Positions 8,786-19,632 of a DNA stretch of 64,000 nt are shown here, in pieces. Both the position numbers and the translations under genes were made by a program. Location of the stretch: NCBI RefSeq assembly GCF_905220365.1, contig NC_061153.1:9320001-9384000 (forward strand), given 5' to 3'. Position 1 is the stretch's first letter. Each line of letters opens with the position of its first letter. The stretch comes from Vanessa cardui. Lineage: Eukaryota > Arthropoda > Insecta > Lepidoptera > Nymphalidae. The notes beneath the pieces were generated by a model. The model worked only from the letters and a program-made list of their open reading frames with translations, was not told where the DNA came from and did no database searches.

Positions 8786-10009
8786 ATGATGGATAAAACT
8801 AATAGATATAATTTACGGTCGCTTCCCGGGGGTCGCCGGGGCGCATCTGGAGCCGGTGCTGGATGCTACAGCATGCGGTCCACCGGCGACGAGGCATTGA
8901 GCAGGCGGGCCCTCGTCGCAAAACAAGCTACAGCCGATCATCGGGAGTTGAACAGGCGGGCTTCCGATGTCGAAGTTACAGCTGAACCACAGGGATATTC
9001 TCAGAACCCAGCATCAAACCCTGCATCCTCTCCAAAATCTTCATTTTCATCAATATCCTCTTGTACACCCTCTTATATAAATACCTTTAACCATCCTAAT
9101 TCTTCCACAAATACCTCTTTTCGCAGTCATTCTCCGTTATTAGTTGAAAACGTTGTGCAGTCGACAAATGTTGATGACTCTGCACCCGTTAAGACTATCA
9201 AGCGTGCGCGCAAAAAATGGACTAAAGAAATGAACATGTTCATCCTGCGCACATATTATATTTTAACCTCATTAGAAGAAGATACTACATCCTACTTAAC
9301 CGACTTGCATACAAAATTCTTAGAGCAATTCCCGGACATGGAAGTTAGTAGACAACGCGTAGGCGATCAACGCAGAGCAATAGAACGTAATAAATTATTA
9401 ACGCTTGAAGATAAAAACAAAGCACGCAATGAAGCCAAAGCATATTTACATAGCTTAGCAGTCGATATATCAAGTGCCAATAAAGTTGATACACTTCTAC
9501 ACGCAAATCATTTAACAGAATTATCATCACATTCACCCACTCAAACGCATTTCACTCAGGGTCGGACTAATCAAAGAATGCGGTGGAGTAACGAAATTAA
9601 CGAAGAAATAATAAGGTTGTATTATAAGATTACACACATGAATACTAATAGGACATCATATAGGAAAATACTACACCAAAAGTTTATTGAAAAATATCCA
9701 CATCTCGTACATATAAGCGAACAAAGAGTAGCCGACCAAAGAAGAGTAATAATAAACAATAAACTTATACCCAGTACTCGATTAGAAGAACTAAAACAGG
9801 AGGTCACTAATGAGATTGGCATTACAGACATAGCAACTGATAAAAGATGCGAGCAAGATACAACATGTAATGAAGATAATGAGGATAATCAATGGAAGAT
9901 AATAAATGACTTAAACAGAATACAAATAGATGATCATATACAAGATAAAAATAATAAAGAAGAAACTCCTCAGTATATAGATTCAGAAATAGACGATACT
10001 TTTCAGTAA
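8786..10009 (+). pseudogene. Dong protein N-terminus with two Myb/SANT-like repeats
   Basis: The first ATG (8786) gives MMDKTNRYNLRSLPGGRRG, then a Ser/Pro-rich segment. A Myb-like repeat (KKWTKEMNMFILRTYYILT ... VSRQRVGDQRRAI) lies at about residues 142-215. A second, similar repeat (RMRWSNEINEEIIRLYYKI ... SEQRVADQRRVI) lies at about residues 265-335. These probably bind target DNA, as proposed for R4/Dong and R2-type proteins. The frame ends at a TAA (10007-10009). The same frame stays open and meaningful after it (YIPKQNTSKKLAKIITYLN) to about 10190, so the stop is a mutation in a longer ORF. Confidence 0.75.
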
Positions 10010-10148
10010 GCATTAGAATATTTCAAAACTACTGATCCAAACTGTCGCCCCTATATACCGAAACAAAATACCTCAAAAAAATTAGCAAAAATAATAACAT
10101 ATCTTAATACATCAATCTTACCCAAATACATAGACGAAAATACGACAT

Positions 10149-11066
10149 TTGAAAGTGAACAAACAATCATATACTCCGCAGCATGGGCTTTCTGCTAAAA
10201 TTAATGGAACAAAATTAAGTCTCCTTTTCCATAATAAAATCCTCCCTCAGACCAAGAATCAGAAGCCAAATTGGCAAAAACGCTTAGAGCGTAGGATGAA
10301 GTTAAGAAAATATATAGGTAAACTGACACAAGTTATAAATGGTAACAACAATTGCGCTCTTAAACTAGAGGTAGATTCAATATTAGAACATTATAAAGTA
10401 CACACACAACATGAAGAACATAACGTACAACTCACACAGTTCTTAGACACTCTCAAACAAAAATTGTCAGTCTTTAGTTGCCGTCTTAAAAGATACTTAG
10501 CATGCACAGCTCGAAAAACCGAAAACGCTCAATTCAAAACTAATGAAAGAAAATTTTACCAAAATATTCGAAGTCAAAGCACTAATCTAACTAATTGTAC
10601 TAAAAACTCAACCATGCACGATACAAGTCTGCCACCCAGAGTCGAACTAAGAAAATTCTGGATTAACTTATGGGAAGCCCCAATCAACCACAACCATGAA
10701 GCTAACTGGAACAAAGAAGAAATACACAGACATGAAACTACTGAACCGATGGAATTCAGACAAATCCCGATAGAAACATTTAATATTGTATTAAAACGAT
10801 TACATAATTGGAAAGCACCCGGTCCTGACCGAATTCATAACTACTGGTACAAGAAGTTCACTTATATACACCCCTATTTGTATACTCATATTAATAACTT
10901 TATTGCAAACCCAAGCTCAATGCCACAATACATAGCAAAATGTATTACTTACATGCTTCCCAAGGACCCTAATGATACCGCAAATCCCTCTAAATATAGA
11001 CCTGTCTTCAAACAATTTACAAAATCATTACCGCATGTCTTACACACTCTATTTACAATCATTTAG
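10149..11066 (+). pseudogene. Dong linker and start of reverse transcriptase
   Basis: After a frameshift near 10190 the frame carries a Lys/Arg-rich linker (NWQKRLERRMKLRKYIGKL). The start of the RT fingers follows: RLHNWKAPGPDRIHNYWYK, YMLPKDPNDTANPSKYRPV. A second frameshift near 11010 diverts the frame to a stop at 11066. The true continuation (CLTHSIYNHLEKN and on) is in the next frame. The first ATG of this open stretch is not a natural start. Confidence 0.75.
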
Positions 11067-11164
11067 AAAAAAACGCAATTTTAGAAGAACAACAAAAAGG
11101 ATGTAGAAAAAATAGCCAGGGATGTAAAGAACAACTAACCATCGATGCAGTTATTTTAAAACAA

Positions 11165-13030
11165 GTGCAAAAAATGAAAAAAGATCTGTATACTGTCTAT
11201 ATTGACTACAAAAAGGCATTCGACTCCGTGCCACATAGCTGGTTAATAAATATTTTACACATCTACAAAATACACCCACAAATCATAAATTTTTTACAGT
11301 GCGCTATATCTCTTTGGACTACTAAACTTACAATTAGTTTACAAAATAAAACTATTGAAACCGATGAAATCAAAATACAACGGGGTATTTTCCAAGGCGA
11401 TACTTTAAGTCCTTTATGGTTCTGCCTTGCTTTGAACCCCCTTTCTACTATTTTAAACTCTACATGCAATGGATACACATTACAATACACAAACAGTCTA
11501 ACAAATAACATTGAGCTTATAAATATTAATCATTTACTTAATATGGATGATATAAAAATATTCTCATCTACAGAAAAGGGTCTTGAAAACTTAATTAAAT
11601 TAGCTGAAAATTTCTCTCAGGATATTAAAATGGAGTTCGGCATTGACAAATGTAAAATCAATTCAATTAAATCAGGTCATAATCATCTAATGCATTATCA
11701 ACTACAAACCGGAGAAACAATAGATCCCTTAGAAGAAAACGATACGTATAAATATTTAGGTTACAATCAGGCAAAACAGATATTAGAAAAAGAAACCAAA
11801 ATAAAAATTAAACAACAATTTAATTATAGACTGAATAGGATATTGAAAACACAACTTAATTCCAAAAACATAATTAAAGCCATCAACACCTTTGCTATCC
11901 CCATTTTAATATATTCTTTCGGTATACTTAAATGGTCAAAAAACGACTTAAAACAATTGCAGCGAAATATTAATACCACCATGACTAAAAACAGAAAACA
12001 CCATCCAAGAGCTTGCGTACAAAGACAGACTCTGCCAAGAAGTGAGGGGGGGAGAGGTATTATAGACATAATAAACTTGCACAATAACCAAATTACAAAC
12101 CTACGAAAATACTTTTACACTAAATCTAACACATCAAAACTACACACTGCAATAGTTGAAACCGATAAAAAACTCACACCACTAAACTTACAGGATAAAA
12201 ACACGCAAAAAAATGAAGAACAAATAGATCGAAAAGTTAAAATAAGCGAATGGGCCCGTAAGTCACTACACGGAAGACATCGTCAAGATCTATGCCGTAG
12301 TAACGTCGACATAAATGCGTCGAACGCGTGGCTGAGTCGAGGCGAGCTTTTTCCTGAGACTGAGGGGTTTATGATTGCAATACAGGACCAAGTTGTTGAG
12401 ACTCGTAATTACCAGAAATACATTATGAGAATACCTAACTTAAGCACTGATTTATGTCGACGCTGCAATAGTGTTTCGGAGTCCATACAGCATATAACTG
12501 GCGCATGCAGAGCAATAGCACAAACAGATTATAAGTACAGACACGATCAGGTAGCAAATATAGTCCACCAAGAACTGGCTCTAAAGTACAAATTAATATC
12601 TAACAAAACAGCATACTATAAATATACACCCGAAACGGTACTAGAAAACACCACTCACAAATTATACTACGACAGAGCAATACTTACAGATCGAACAGTT
12701 CACTACAACAGACCTGACATAACAATAGTCGACAAAGTACAAAAATCTGCCTTTTTAATTGACATTGCCATCCCTAACACACACAATCTGCAAAGCACCA
12801 TAAATGAAAAACTTACAAAATACACGGAACTAAAAGAAGAAATAGCACGTATGTGGCACTTGCAGAAAGTTACAATAGTCCCAATAGTTTTGTCCACTAC
12901 TGGCGTCATACCCAAACAAAATGCACATATCTGTAAAAGCTTTAAATCTTCCAAATTTTCTATATGTAAATATGCAGAAGGCCGTGATACTAAACACGTG
13001 CAGAATTGTACGCAATTTTTTTGCAACTGA
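11165..13030 (+). pseudogene. Dong reverse transcriptase, zinc knuckle and restriction-like endonuclease
   Basis: RT motifs are present: YTVYIDYKKAFDSVPHSWL (catalytic Asp near residue 14), RGIFQGDTLSPLWFCLALNP, and the active box, which reads LNMDDIKIF where YMDD is usual. After the thumb comes a CCHC knuckle (CRRCNSVSESIQHITGAC), then the PD-(D/E)xK nuclease: NRPDITIVDKVQKSAFLIDI with both acidic residues present. This C-terminal nuclease places it in the R4/Dong group. The Asn in the active box and the upstream frame breaks suggest inactivity, though the two catalytic aspartates remain. Confidence 0.82.
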
Positions 13031-13149
13031 TGGGGAACGGAAATTGCTTTAGAGCTTTCAATTTTTAAGACGTGTCTGACCACTTGGCTTCAGCCCGTGA
13101 GAATGACGTAAATACCGGCTCTAAGCCGAGTTGTTAAAAATAACAAGTA

Positions 13150-14221
13150 AAAATAATAATAATAATAAAGATTTATTGGTCAAGTTGCACTACAACACAA
13201 TAACAATCTTATTCACATATAAAAACAGTATAAAAAACACAATAAATTAAAATTACACAAAAAAAAAAAAATTAATATTATAATAGAAAAAGGGAAGAAA
13301 AAAAAATTGTGCTGCAGTACAACAATACCAAATGGAGATTCGCTCAGTAAAAGAAGAAGCATCAATGATGCTTCTAAACTGATTTTCAGCGGTCTCCAGA
13401 AGGTATGCGCTGACAGCTGTGACACAAAAAAAAATAGTAATAAAAGTAATACAAAGCAAATCTAAACACTAAAAACAAGCAAAAAAAAAAAAATTCTTAC
13501 AACAATATAACGAAAGTAATTAAAAAAAAAAAATAATAATAATAAAATGATAACAATAATAACAATAAACAGTCCTAGCGGAACGCTGTGCGAGTGAGAT
13601 ATATACATGAGATAGAAGCAACTAAACGGCAATTTTAATGTTAGAGAAAAAAATTATATATAACAATAACAATGTAGACTTAATGTTCCATCTCACTCTC
13701 AGTCTGAGCGTCACCTCTAGCGCTGAGCTGTCATGCGTACTGCTCGTCCGCACTAAATAATTATAATTATCGTTTATTATAGGCACAACTTGTAATTAAA
13801 AATAAAATAGCAACAATGACAAGTAATAGGAAAAAAAAAAAAGAAAAACAGACATCGCAATGGTAAGTCAATATTTTTTGGATTACATATGATAAGATCA
13901 TAACTTAGGCTTTTCAGTTGTATTATATTTCTCCGGTCCAAGTCCTTTACTTTTTATTTATTTATATTCTAGGCTCTCAAGTGTAAGTGATCAAAAACAA
14001 TACTATACGGAGAATACTAATGTTAGACAGAAAGTTAACGCCAAGAAAATTTAAACCTGTGGAAGTATAATATTTAATATCCAATACAAAAAAAATAAGT
14101 TGGAGTCGGAGATTGTGTTTAAAACTACAATAACAACAACAACCGGTCACCGAGCGCTGGCATGACTCATTCCAAGTGCTATCGGGCCGCAAACAGACAG
14201 GTACCTACTCTTACTATTAAT
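13150..14221. repeat. Second copy of the tandem duplication, part B'
   Basis: This matches 7395-8452 from AATAATAATAATAAAGATTT to CGGGCCGCAAACAGACAGGT and CTTACTATTAAT. After it the LINE-D 3' UTR continues uninterrupted (CGTATTCCTAAAG). It is the original location of the segment; 7226-8452 is the extra copy or the reverse. Confidence 0.8.
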
Positions 14222-14348
14222 CGTATTCCTAAAGTAAACTAAACATACTTAGTGTATTATGATAATTACATTCTGTCAAAATTTATTTTCATAATTTATA
14301 TCAATTTTTAAATACTGAAGACCTACACACGAGTACATACTACAACAT

Positions 14349-14351
14349 AAC

Positions 14352-14398
<47 letters not shown>
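14349..14398. repeat. (TA)n microsatellite in the LINE-D 3' UTR
   Basis: An alternating TATATA run of about 45 bp is followed by an A-rich run at 14425-14455. Confidence 0.9.
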
Positions 14399-14402
<4 letters not shown>

Positions 14403-14479
14403 CTCATAATAGAACAATTATTTAAAAAAAAAAAAAAAATAAATAAAAAATAAAAATAATAAATGAGTATCTAGTATCC

Positions 14480-15775
14480 TCATTCAGTTTTTTGTTTATC
14501 TAGCAAGTATTGTTTATATTTAATTTTAAATGTTGAAATTGTTTTCAGGTCCCGCAAAGGAGGTGGAAGATCATTCCAGCACTTGGTGGCGTTATACCTG
14601 AAGCTGCCTCGGAACGCTGCAGTTCTGTGCTGGGGCATTTTTAGCATAAACAGTGACGCTCGCGTGACATGTTCATTACTGTTCCTTTTTAACCATTGTA
14701 GTTTGTGGTATAGGTAAGGAGGAATCTGATATTTAATAACACCAAAAAGTAACGATGCAAAGTGTAGTTGTCTACGATGATTCATTTTTAAAATATTGGC
14801 ACTATTTAGAAAAGGCGTAACATGAGTACGAGGTGGAATATTGAAACAGTACCGTGCGCATGCATTCTGCACTCGCTATATTACCTTTATAACTGCGTCA
14901 GCGTAGTTAAACTTAGACAAAATTAAGGCCTCGCATAGTTTGATACGGACATTCGTTGAAATTGAGTCTCTTATACGATAAAGGATCTTTAATATATAAA
15001 AACAAGTTTTAGATATATTATTTATATGATTTTCAAAGCGAAGCCTTTCGTCCATTAGTACACCTAGATTACGTGCCTCGGTTACCCTTTCAATATGTTC
15101 ACCTCTTATCTCTACTTTAGGGTTATAAATGTTAACTAATTGTATTTGACGATCTGTGCCAAAAATCATGTATTTTGTCTTGGCCGCATTTATAGTCAAA
15201 GTGTTTAACTCCGACCATTTGGAGATACGGTCTAAGTCCTGCCCAAGCTTGTGCAAAGCTAAACTTATCTCACTTGGTTTAAATGATATATACAATTGTA
15301 TATCGTCCGCGTACATCTGAAATTTACAATTCTCGATTTTGTTTACTATGTCTGATATGTAGATTATAAAAAGAATAGGGCCCAAGATGGATCCCTGTGG
15401 TACGCCCCTGTTTACCTGGCTACAGACAGATTTATCAGCATTACCATCCTCACGTCCTATTTCTACACATCGAGTGCGATCGGACATATAACTTTTGAAC
15501 CACTCTACAGCTTCTGAGCTAAAACCATAGTATGCTAATTTTGAAAGTAATAGAGTGGTGATTATGGTATCAAAAGCTCGCGAGTAATCGAGAACCACAA
15601 GGATAGTCGCCTCCCCCCTGTCCTGAGTAGATAGGATATCGTCCACTACATAAGCTAATGCGGTTGTAGTACTCCTTTTCTTTCTAAACCCAGATTGTTC
15701 TGAAGGCAAAATATTGTTCAGTTCGAGATAGTCCCTTAATTGATTGCAAACTACTTTCTCAAGAACTTTAGACAA
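14480..15775 (-). pseudogene. LINE-D ORF2, reverse transcriptase and C-terminal domain
   Basis: From 15775: KVLEKVVCNQLRDYLELNN, EQSGFRKKRSTTTAL, VVLDYSRAFDTI (catalytic Asp), NRGVPQGSILGPILFIIYI and the active box FQMYADDIQLYI. The C-terminal thumb region follows. An in-frame stop at 14874-14876 replaces a short deleted segment, and the same frame then continues (RVQNACARYCF) to the true end at 14480. Upstream the frame shifts into the 16275-15751 piece near 15765. Confidence 0.82.
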
Positions 15776-16275
15776 ACAGGGCAGGATGCTGGGCGTAAAT
15801 CCTTTAGTTCTGTAGGGTTACTGTTCTTTGGTATGGGCTTAATTATGGACTTATGCCATTGATTAGGATAAATACTAGTCGTTATTGATTTATTTATGAT
15901 TTTTGTAATTAATTGAATTGAATAAGGAAGCGTAGGTAATAACATATCAAGTGAGATGCCATCAGATCCGATGGCGTTAGTATGCAATGACTTGGTATGT
16001 CTGAATATGTCAGTCTCTTTAACAACATTTATATTAAATATTGAATGTCCAAATTTATGCGTTAGAAAGAAATCAATATCCGATTGGAGAACAAAGTTTT
16101 TGCCAGGAACCGTTAGAAAAAAGGTATTTAGTTTATTAGGATCACGTAATTGTTCTGGTAGCTGCATGTCACATTTCCTATTGATATTTACATTATATTT
16201 TATATGCGTCCATAAGAGCCGAGAATTTTTGATATTTTTATTCACATACATATCAAAGTATGCCTTTTTTTTCAT
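15751..16275 (-). pseudogene. LINE-D ORF2, linker and start of reverse transcriptase
   Basis: This frame carries the segment between endonuclease and RT: NSRLLWTHIKYNVN, the family block NAIGSDGISLDMLLPTL and the RT entry WHKSIIKPIPKNSNP. It begins after a frameshift near 16265, where the endonuclease frame ends, and ends in a second frameshift near 15765. Confidence 0.78.
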
Positions 16276-17293
16276 TTTTTATTGCCTGATTCACTAAATT
16301 CTTTAATTGTTTATAGTAACTGAGATGAACATCGCTTTTATTTTTAGTTGCACGTGTGTGCGCACTGTCCCTAAGTTTCATCATAAACTTGATGGTAGCG
16401 GTGATCCACGGGTATTGCCGATTTTTGATGCTAATACATTTAAGAGGTGCTAAAGTATTATAAACACGAAGCACTATCTTGTTAAATTCCTCCACCATAT
16501 CATTAACATTTTCAAGTTCAGCAATGCACTCCCAATTAATTAATGCTAGATTCCTATCCAACTCATTCCAGTCAATAGCTTTAATGTTTCCAATACATAT
16601 GCTTTTAGAGTGAAATACATCTTTGTCGATACTAAGCTCGCAAGAAATGAAAGAGTGGCTACTTAATGTACTAATATGATCAACCCATACCCGGCATATA
16701 CTTGTATCTGAGCAAATTAAGTCAATTAGGGTCTCGCTATGGTTTGTAAAATGCGTCGGTTCCGTAACATGTTGAGTTAAGTAAAAAAAAGATAAAAAAT
16801 CGGTGATCATATTGTAATTAATGTGATTATTGTTAAGAAAATTAATGTTAAAATCGCCCATTATTATTAGATGATCGCGCCATGTAAACGTACTCAGAGT
16901 CTCATACAGGGCATCGAAGAATGTATGCACACTTAACCATGGAGGTCTATAGGCTGTACCTATTACGATTTGCTTGCCTTTGATTTTAATTCCTATCCAC
17001 ATCTGCTCAACGGACGAGGGAGGATGAGTAAGAGTGCGTACAGTTAAACCCTGCCTTATATAAAATCCTACTCCGCCACCGCGTGCTCGTACCCCTGGTG
17101 GCCTTGGTATATGTCGAAGATTATAACCTGCAATGTTAGGCGCACGCCCGTCTTCGCCTGCTTTTAACCACGTCTCGTTAAGGCCTAATATGTCTACTTT
17201 GTGTCTTTCTACGGTAACAATGAGTTCCTCATGATTAGTCCCAAGAGACCCAGGATTTATAAAACCAACTTTTAAGTGTCGTGGATTAATCAT
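16253..17293 (-). pseudogene. LINE-D ORF2 start, APE-type endonuclease
   Basis: The ORF starts MINPRHLKVGFINPGSLGTN, a typical APE endonuclease opening. LGLNETWL (catalytic Glu), ARGGGVGFYIR, AYRPPW, MGDFNINFL (Asp/Asn pair) and DHISTLSSHSFISCEL (catalytic His) appear in the right order over residues 1-235. PWITATIKFMMKLRDSAHTRA follows, as usual for this LINE group. All expected catalytic positions are visible, so the domain was probably active until recently. Confidence 0.82.
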
Positions 17294-17643
17294 TTAGAAA
17301 CAAAAAATATTATATATATGTATATGTGTAATTACTTGATGGCAAATTGAATGCAATATGCAGGAACAAGTTTCAACATAAATTTTAAAGCAGACTATAA
17401 CAACATTACTTTGAATTATTGCAGATAGATTAAATTTTATTGTTATTGATTTTATATTAGATGTTACGCGTTTTAAAAAGTTTTCGAATTTAATTCCAAG
17501 AAAAATATAATACAAGCTGTACCTAAACCAATGCACAGAAAAAGTGTCTATACTTAATATTGCTTTTAAGTAGTTAAAGTAACTAATTAAAAAAACAAAA
17601 GACAATATTTGTGAGTCCATAAACAAATAGTTAAATTTAAAAC
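17294..17643 (-). other. Spacer between LINE-D ORF1 and ORF2
   Basis: About 350 bp of AT-rich sequence separates ORF1 from ORF2. It has one open frame of 117 codons with a hydrophobic, low-complexity translation and no recognisable domain. LINE-E has a similar gap (20677-20966), so the spacer may be a family trait. Confidence 0.5.
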
Positions 17644-18649
17644 TCAAATAGACGTTTGACCAAAAACCGTCATTAAGTCATCCTCCGAGCGTATCCTGTG
17701 TGCTGCTGTTTCCTTGCTACGCCGTGCATATATACGTCCCCCGCGGGTCCATACATAACGCCAGCCGTTCTTATGGCCCTCCTCCCTTGCTTTAAAGAAA
17801 AGGAACTGGTTTGCTCGCGTCAGCCGCTCGTTGATGTAGAATCGCTTCGGTTCCTTATCTATTTCGAAGCCCGATGAATCCGCCCCGCGGCGCACGCGTG
17901 CGGCGCGCAGTAGTTGTTCGCGGAGCGCGCGACGCGCCAGCCGTACGACTATCGGGCGCGGCCTTAGTCGTTCACTGTTCTCCACGTGAGCCGGTCGCGG
18001 GCCGGAGCGTTCGACGTAAACAACATCCTTCTCATCAATTTGCACGCCTATTTTGCAAGCTACGAGCCCCAAAATATGCGGCAAATTCTCTCCTGCTCGT
18101 TCCGTTATGCCTGTTATCTCGACGTCATTTGTCAAGCACGATTGATCACGGTCATTTAGCTCGGACTTCAGATGCGCAATTTCCTCCAGGAGGCCAGTAT
18201 TCGGATTCAACGTGGATGTCTCCTCAAGCCGAGACAGTCGTATCTCTATGCTGTCGACTCGCTTGCCTACTTCCAACATTGTATTTTTTAGATACATGAG
18301 TTCCTGTATTTAAAAAGGAAGACACCTCATGTGTCACCGCCACCAGCTCATTGCGTAGCAATTTGATTTGCTCCAACAGTGTATTGGCAACTTCTGCGTC
18401 CTCCTTGAGTGTCAGCAATAACGGGGAATCAGTGTCTGGCTCATTTGTCCCACTCATGGATATCGAGGCAGTGACCGAGGCAGGTGAGCATGGTTTCGGC
18501 TTACAGCTCTTGCATATCCATTTCGGTGCCTTAGAATCGGGGCTTTTATTGACGGCACAAGTCCGATGAAATAAAAAGGAACAGCGAACACATTTTACCG
18601 TATCAGCCAACGCAAGGAACTTTCCACAGCTATTACATTTGTTTGCCAT
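17644..18649 (-). pseudogene. LINE-D ORF1: PHD-type zinc finger, coiled coil and RRM-like domain
   Basis: From 18649: MANKCNSCGKFLALADTVKC and CSFLFHRTCAVN, CKSCKPKPC form a Cys4-His-Cys3-like PHD finger in the first 55 residues. A coiled coil follows (ANTLLEQIKLLRNELVAVTH). A +1 shift near 18300 moves to the second frame: MLEVGKRVDSIEIRLSRLEE, then the RRM-like part with NDVEITGITERAGE and the basic C-terminal domain ending RYVWTRGGRIYARR. It is the RNA-binding partner of ORF2. The RRM region is markedly GC-rich (17880-17990), unlike its surroundings. Confidence 0.8.
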
Positions 18650-18656
18650 TTTACTG

Positions 18657-19124
18657 TGTTAATCCAGTTACCGTGTTTTGTTTTTAGACGCCAATTATAA
18701 AGTTATTATTAAGGAAAAATTGTTAGTGAACGTAGGAATAGTGCAAAAAATATACGTGAGCTGCTACACTTTGCATAAGGTGGGTACGCAAACAGCTGAC
18801 CGTCACTTCGTGCTATTAGATATTAATTTATAACACTTCCCTATATAAATAATTTCTAATAACACTATCACTACTTTAAGATACACTGTATATGAGTTTA
18901 ATAAAGTTTTTATATCGCAATTACTTGTTTTATTATTTTTCTCTAATTATTAAATATTATATCGTAGCAAAAAACTGTTACCGCTGTCAGCGCCCTCTAC
19001 TTCTTAATTTAGAACAATTCGCAATGATTATTATTTATCACGTTTCAATTCGAACGTATTCTATTTTTAAATTTGTATCATTGATAGTAAAAGCACTGAG
19101 CACGTGTTTTAAATTCACTGACAC
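18657..19124. other. LINE-D 5' UTR region
   Basis: AT-rich sequence upstream of the LINE-D ORF1 with no conserved coding frame. The exact 5' end could not be fixed. Confidence 0.4.
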
Positions 19125-19171
19125 AAACAACTCACACGGCGCACGGCTGGCGGGCGCCGTGTGAGTTGTTT
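19125..19171. repeat. Perfect 18-bp inverted repeat between two head-to-head LINEs
   Basis: AAACAACTCACACGGCGC (19125-19142) and its exact reverse complement (19154-19171) are separated by 11 bases. The arms are GC-rich compared with the AT-rich surroundings. It lies between the 5' regions of LINE-D (minus) and LINE-E (plus). Confidence 0.9.
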
Positions 19172-19632
19172 TTACTTAAATAACTTTATAACTACATATT
19201 AAAAATATATAATTAATGAATTATACTATAATAATTATACATACCTATACAAATATATAAATTGTTGACAGCTGAGTGCGGTAGACTAAGTGTCCGTCCC
19301 GTTTAATTAATATTTTAAAATAGTAATCTTCTAACTTTTGCCCCAAAATTTATAACAATTCTCTGATGTGACATTAATGTTATATGTTAAACAAATAATT
19401 AATTCAAAACATAATAAAAAAGTGACTTAAAAATTTGTGTTTAAATAAATCGGCGTTGGAACTCATAGTGACTGTGCAAATTAGTGAAGTGCATACAAAC
19501 GCGTAAGCGACGACGTTCACAGTTGGCGCTTATGCCGTTTTAGTCGCGACCTCAGCGAGCGAGAATAGGCAACGGCTGCAATATAACAAGTAAACACGTT
19601 CTACCTGCGTCTAAAAAACAATAACAACAATA

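Larger units (their letters stand above)
8623..13149 (+). mobile_element. Dong/R4-type LINE inserted in a TAA repeat
   Basis: The element starts CCCCCAGGGAATGAACCTTG right after TAATAAT and ends ...AACAAGTAAAAA before TAATAATAATAATAAAG. It encodes a protein with Myb-like domains, RT, a zinc knuckle and a restriction-like endonuclease, and no APE endonuclease. Insertion into TAA repeats is what is known for Bombyx Dong. About 4.5 kb is close to full length for the clade. One in-frame stop and two frameshifts disable it. Confidence 0.8.
13150..19140 (-). mobile_element. LINE-D: CR1/Jockey-type LINE with PHD-type ORF1
   Basis: Minus-strand LINE with ORF1 at 18649-17644, ORF2 at 17293-14480 and a long 3' UTR that ends in a TTA repeat, duplicated at 13150 and 7395. 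The 5' end is not sharply defined; it lies upstream of 18656, possibly near the palindrome at 19125-19171. It probably inserted into the 3' UTR of LINE-A. A TA repeat (14349-14398) sits in its 3' UTR. Two frameshifts and one stop in ORF2 plus one frameshift in ORF1 make it inactive. Confidence 0.7.

Noticed and set aside
11824..12084. Minus-strand ORF of 86 codons with hydrophobic spans
   Set aside because: Antisense to the Dong thumb region.
12703..13083. Minus-strand ORF of 126 codons
   Set aside because: Antisense to the Dong endonuclease domain.
7395..14221. LTRs of a large element flanking the Dong coding region
   Set aside because: The repeats include part A only next to one side, and the first copy is directly adjacent to A', so a tandem duplication with a LINE inserted explains them better. 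Dong also uses no LTRs.
17874..18299. Plus-strand ORF of 141 codons with Arg/Ala-rich translation
   Set aside because: It is antisense to the GC-rich part of LINE-D ORF1, which has clear domain motifs.
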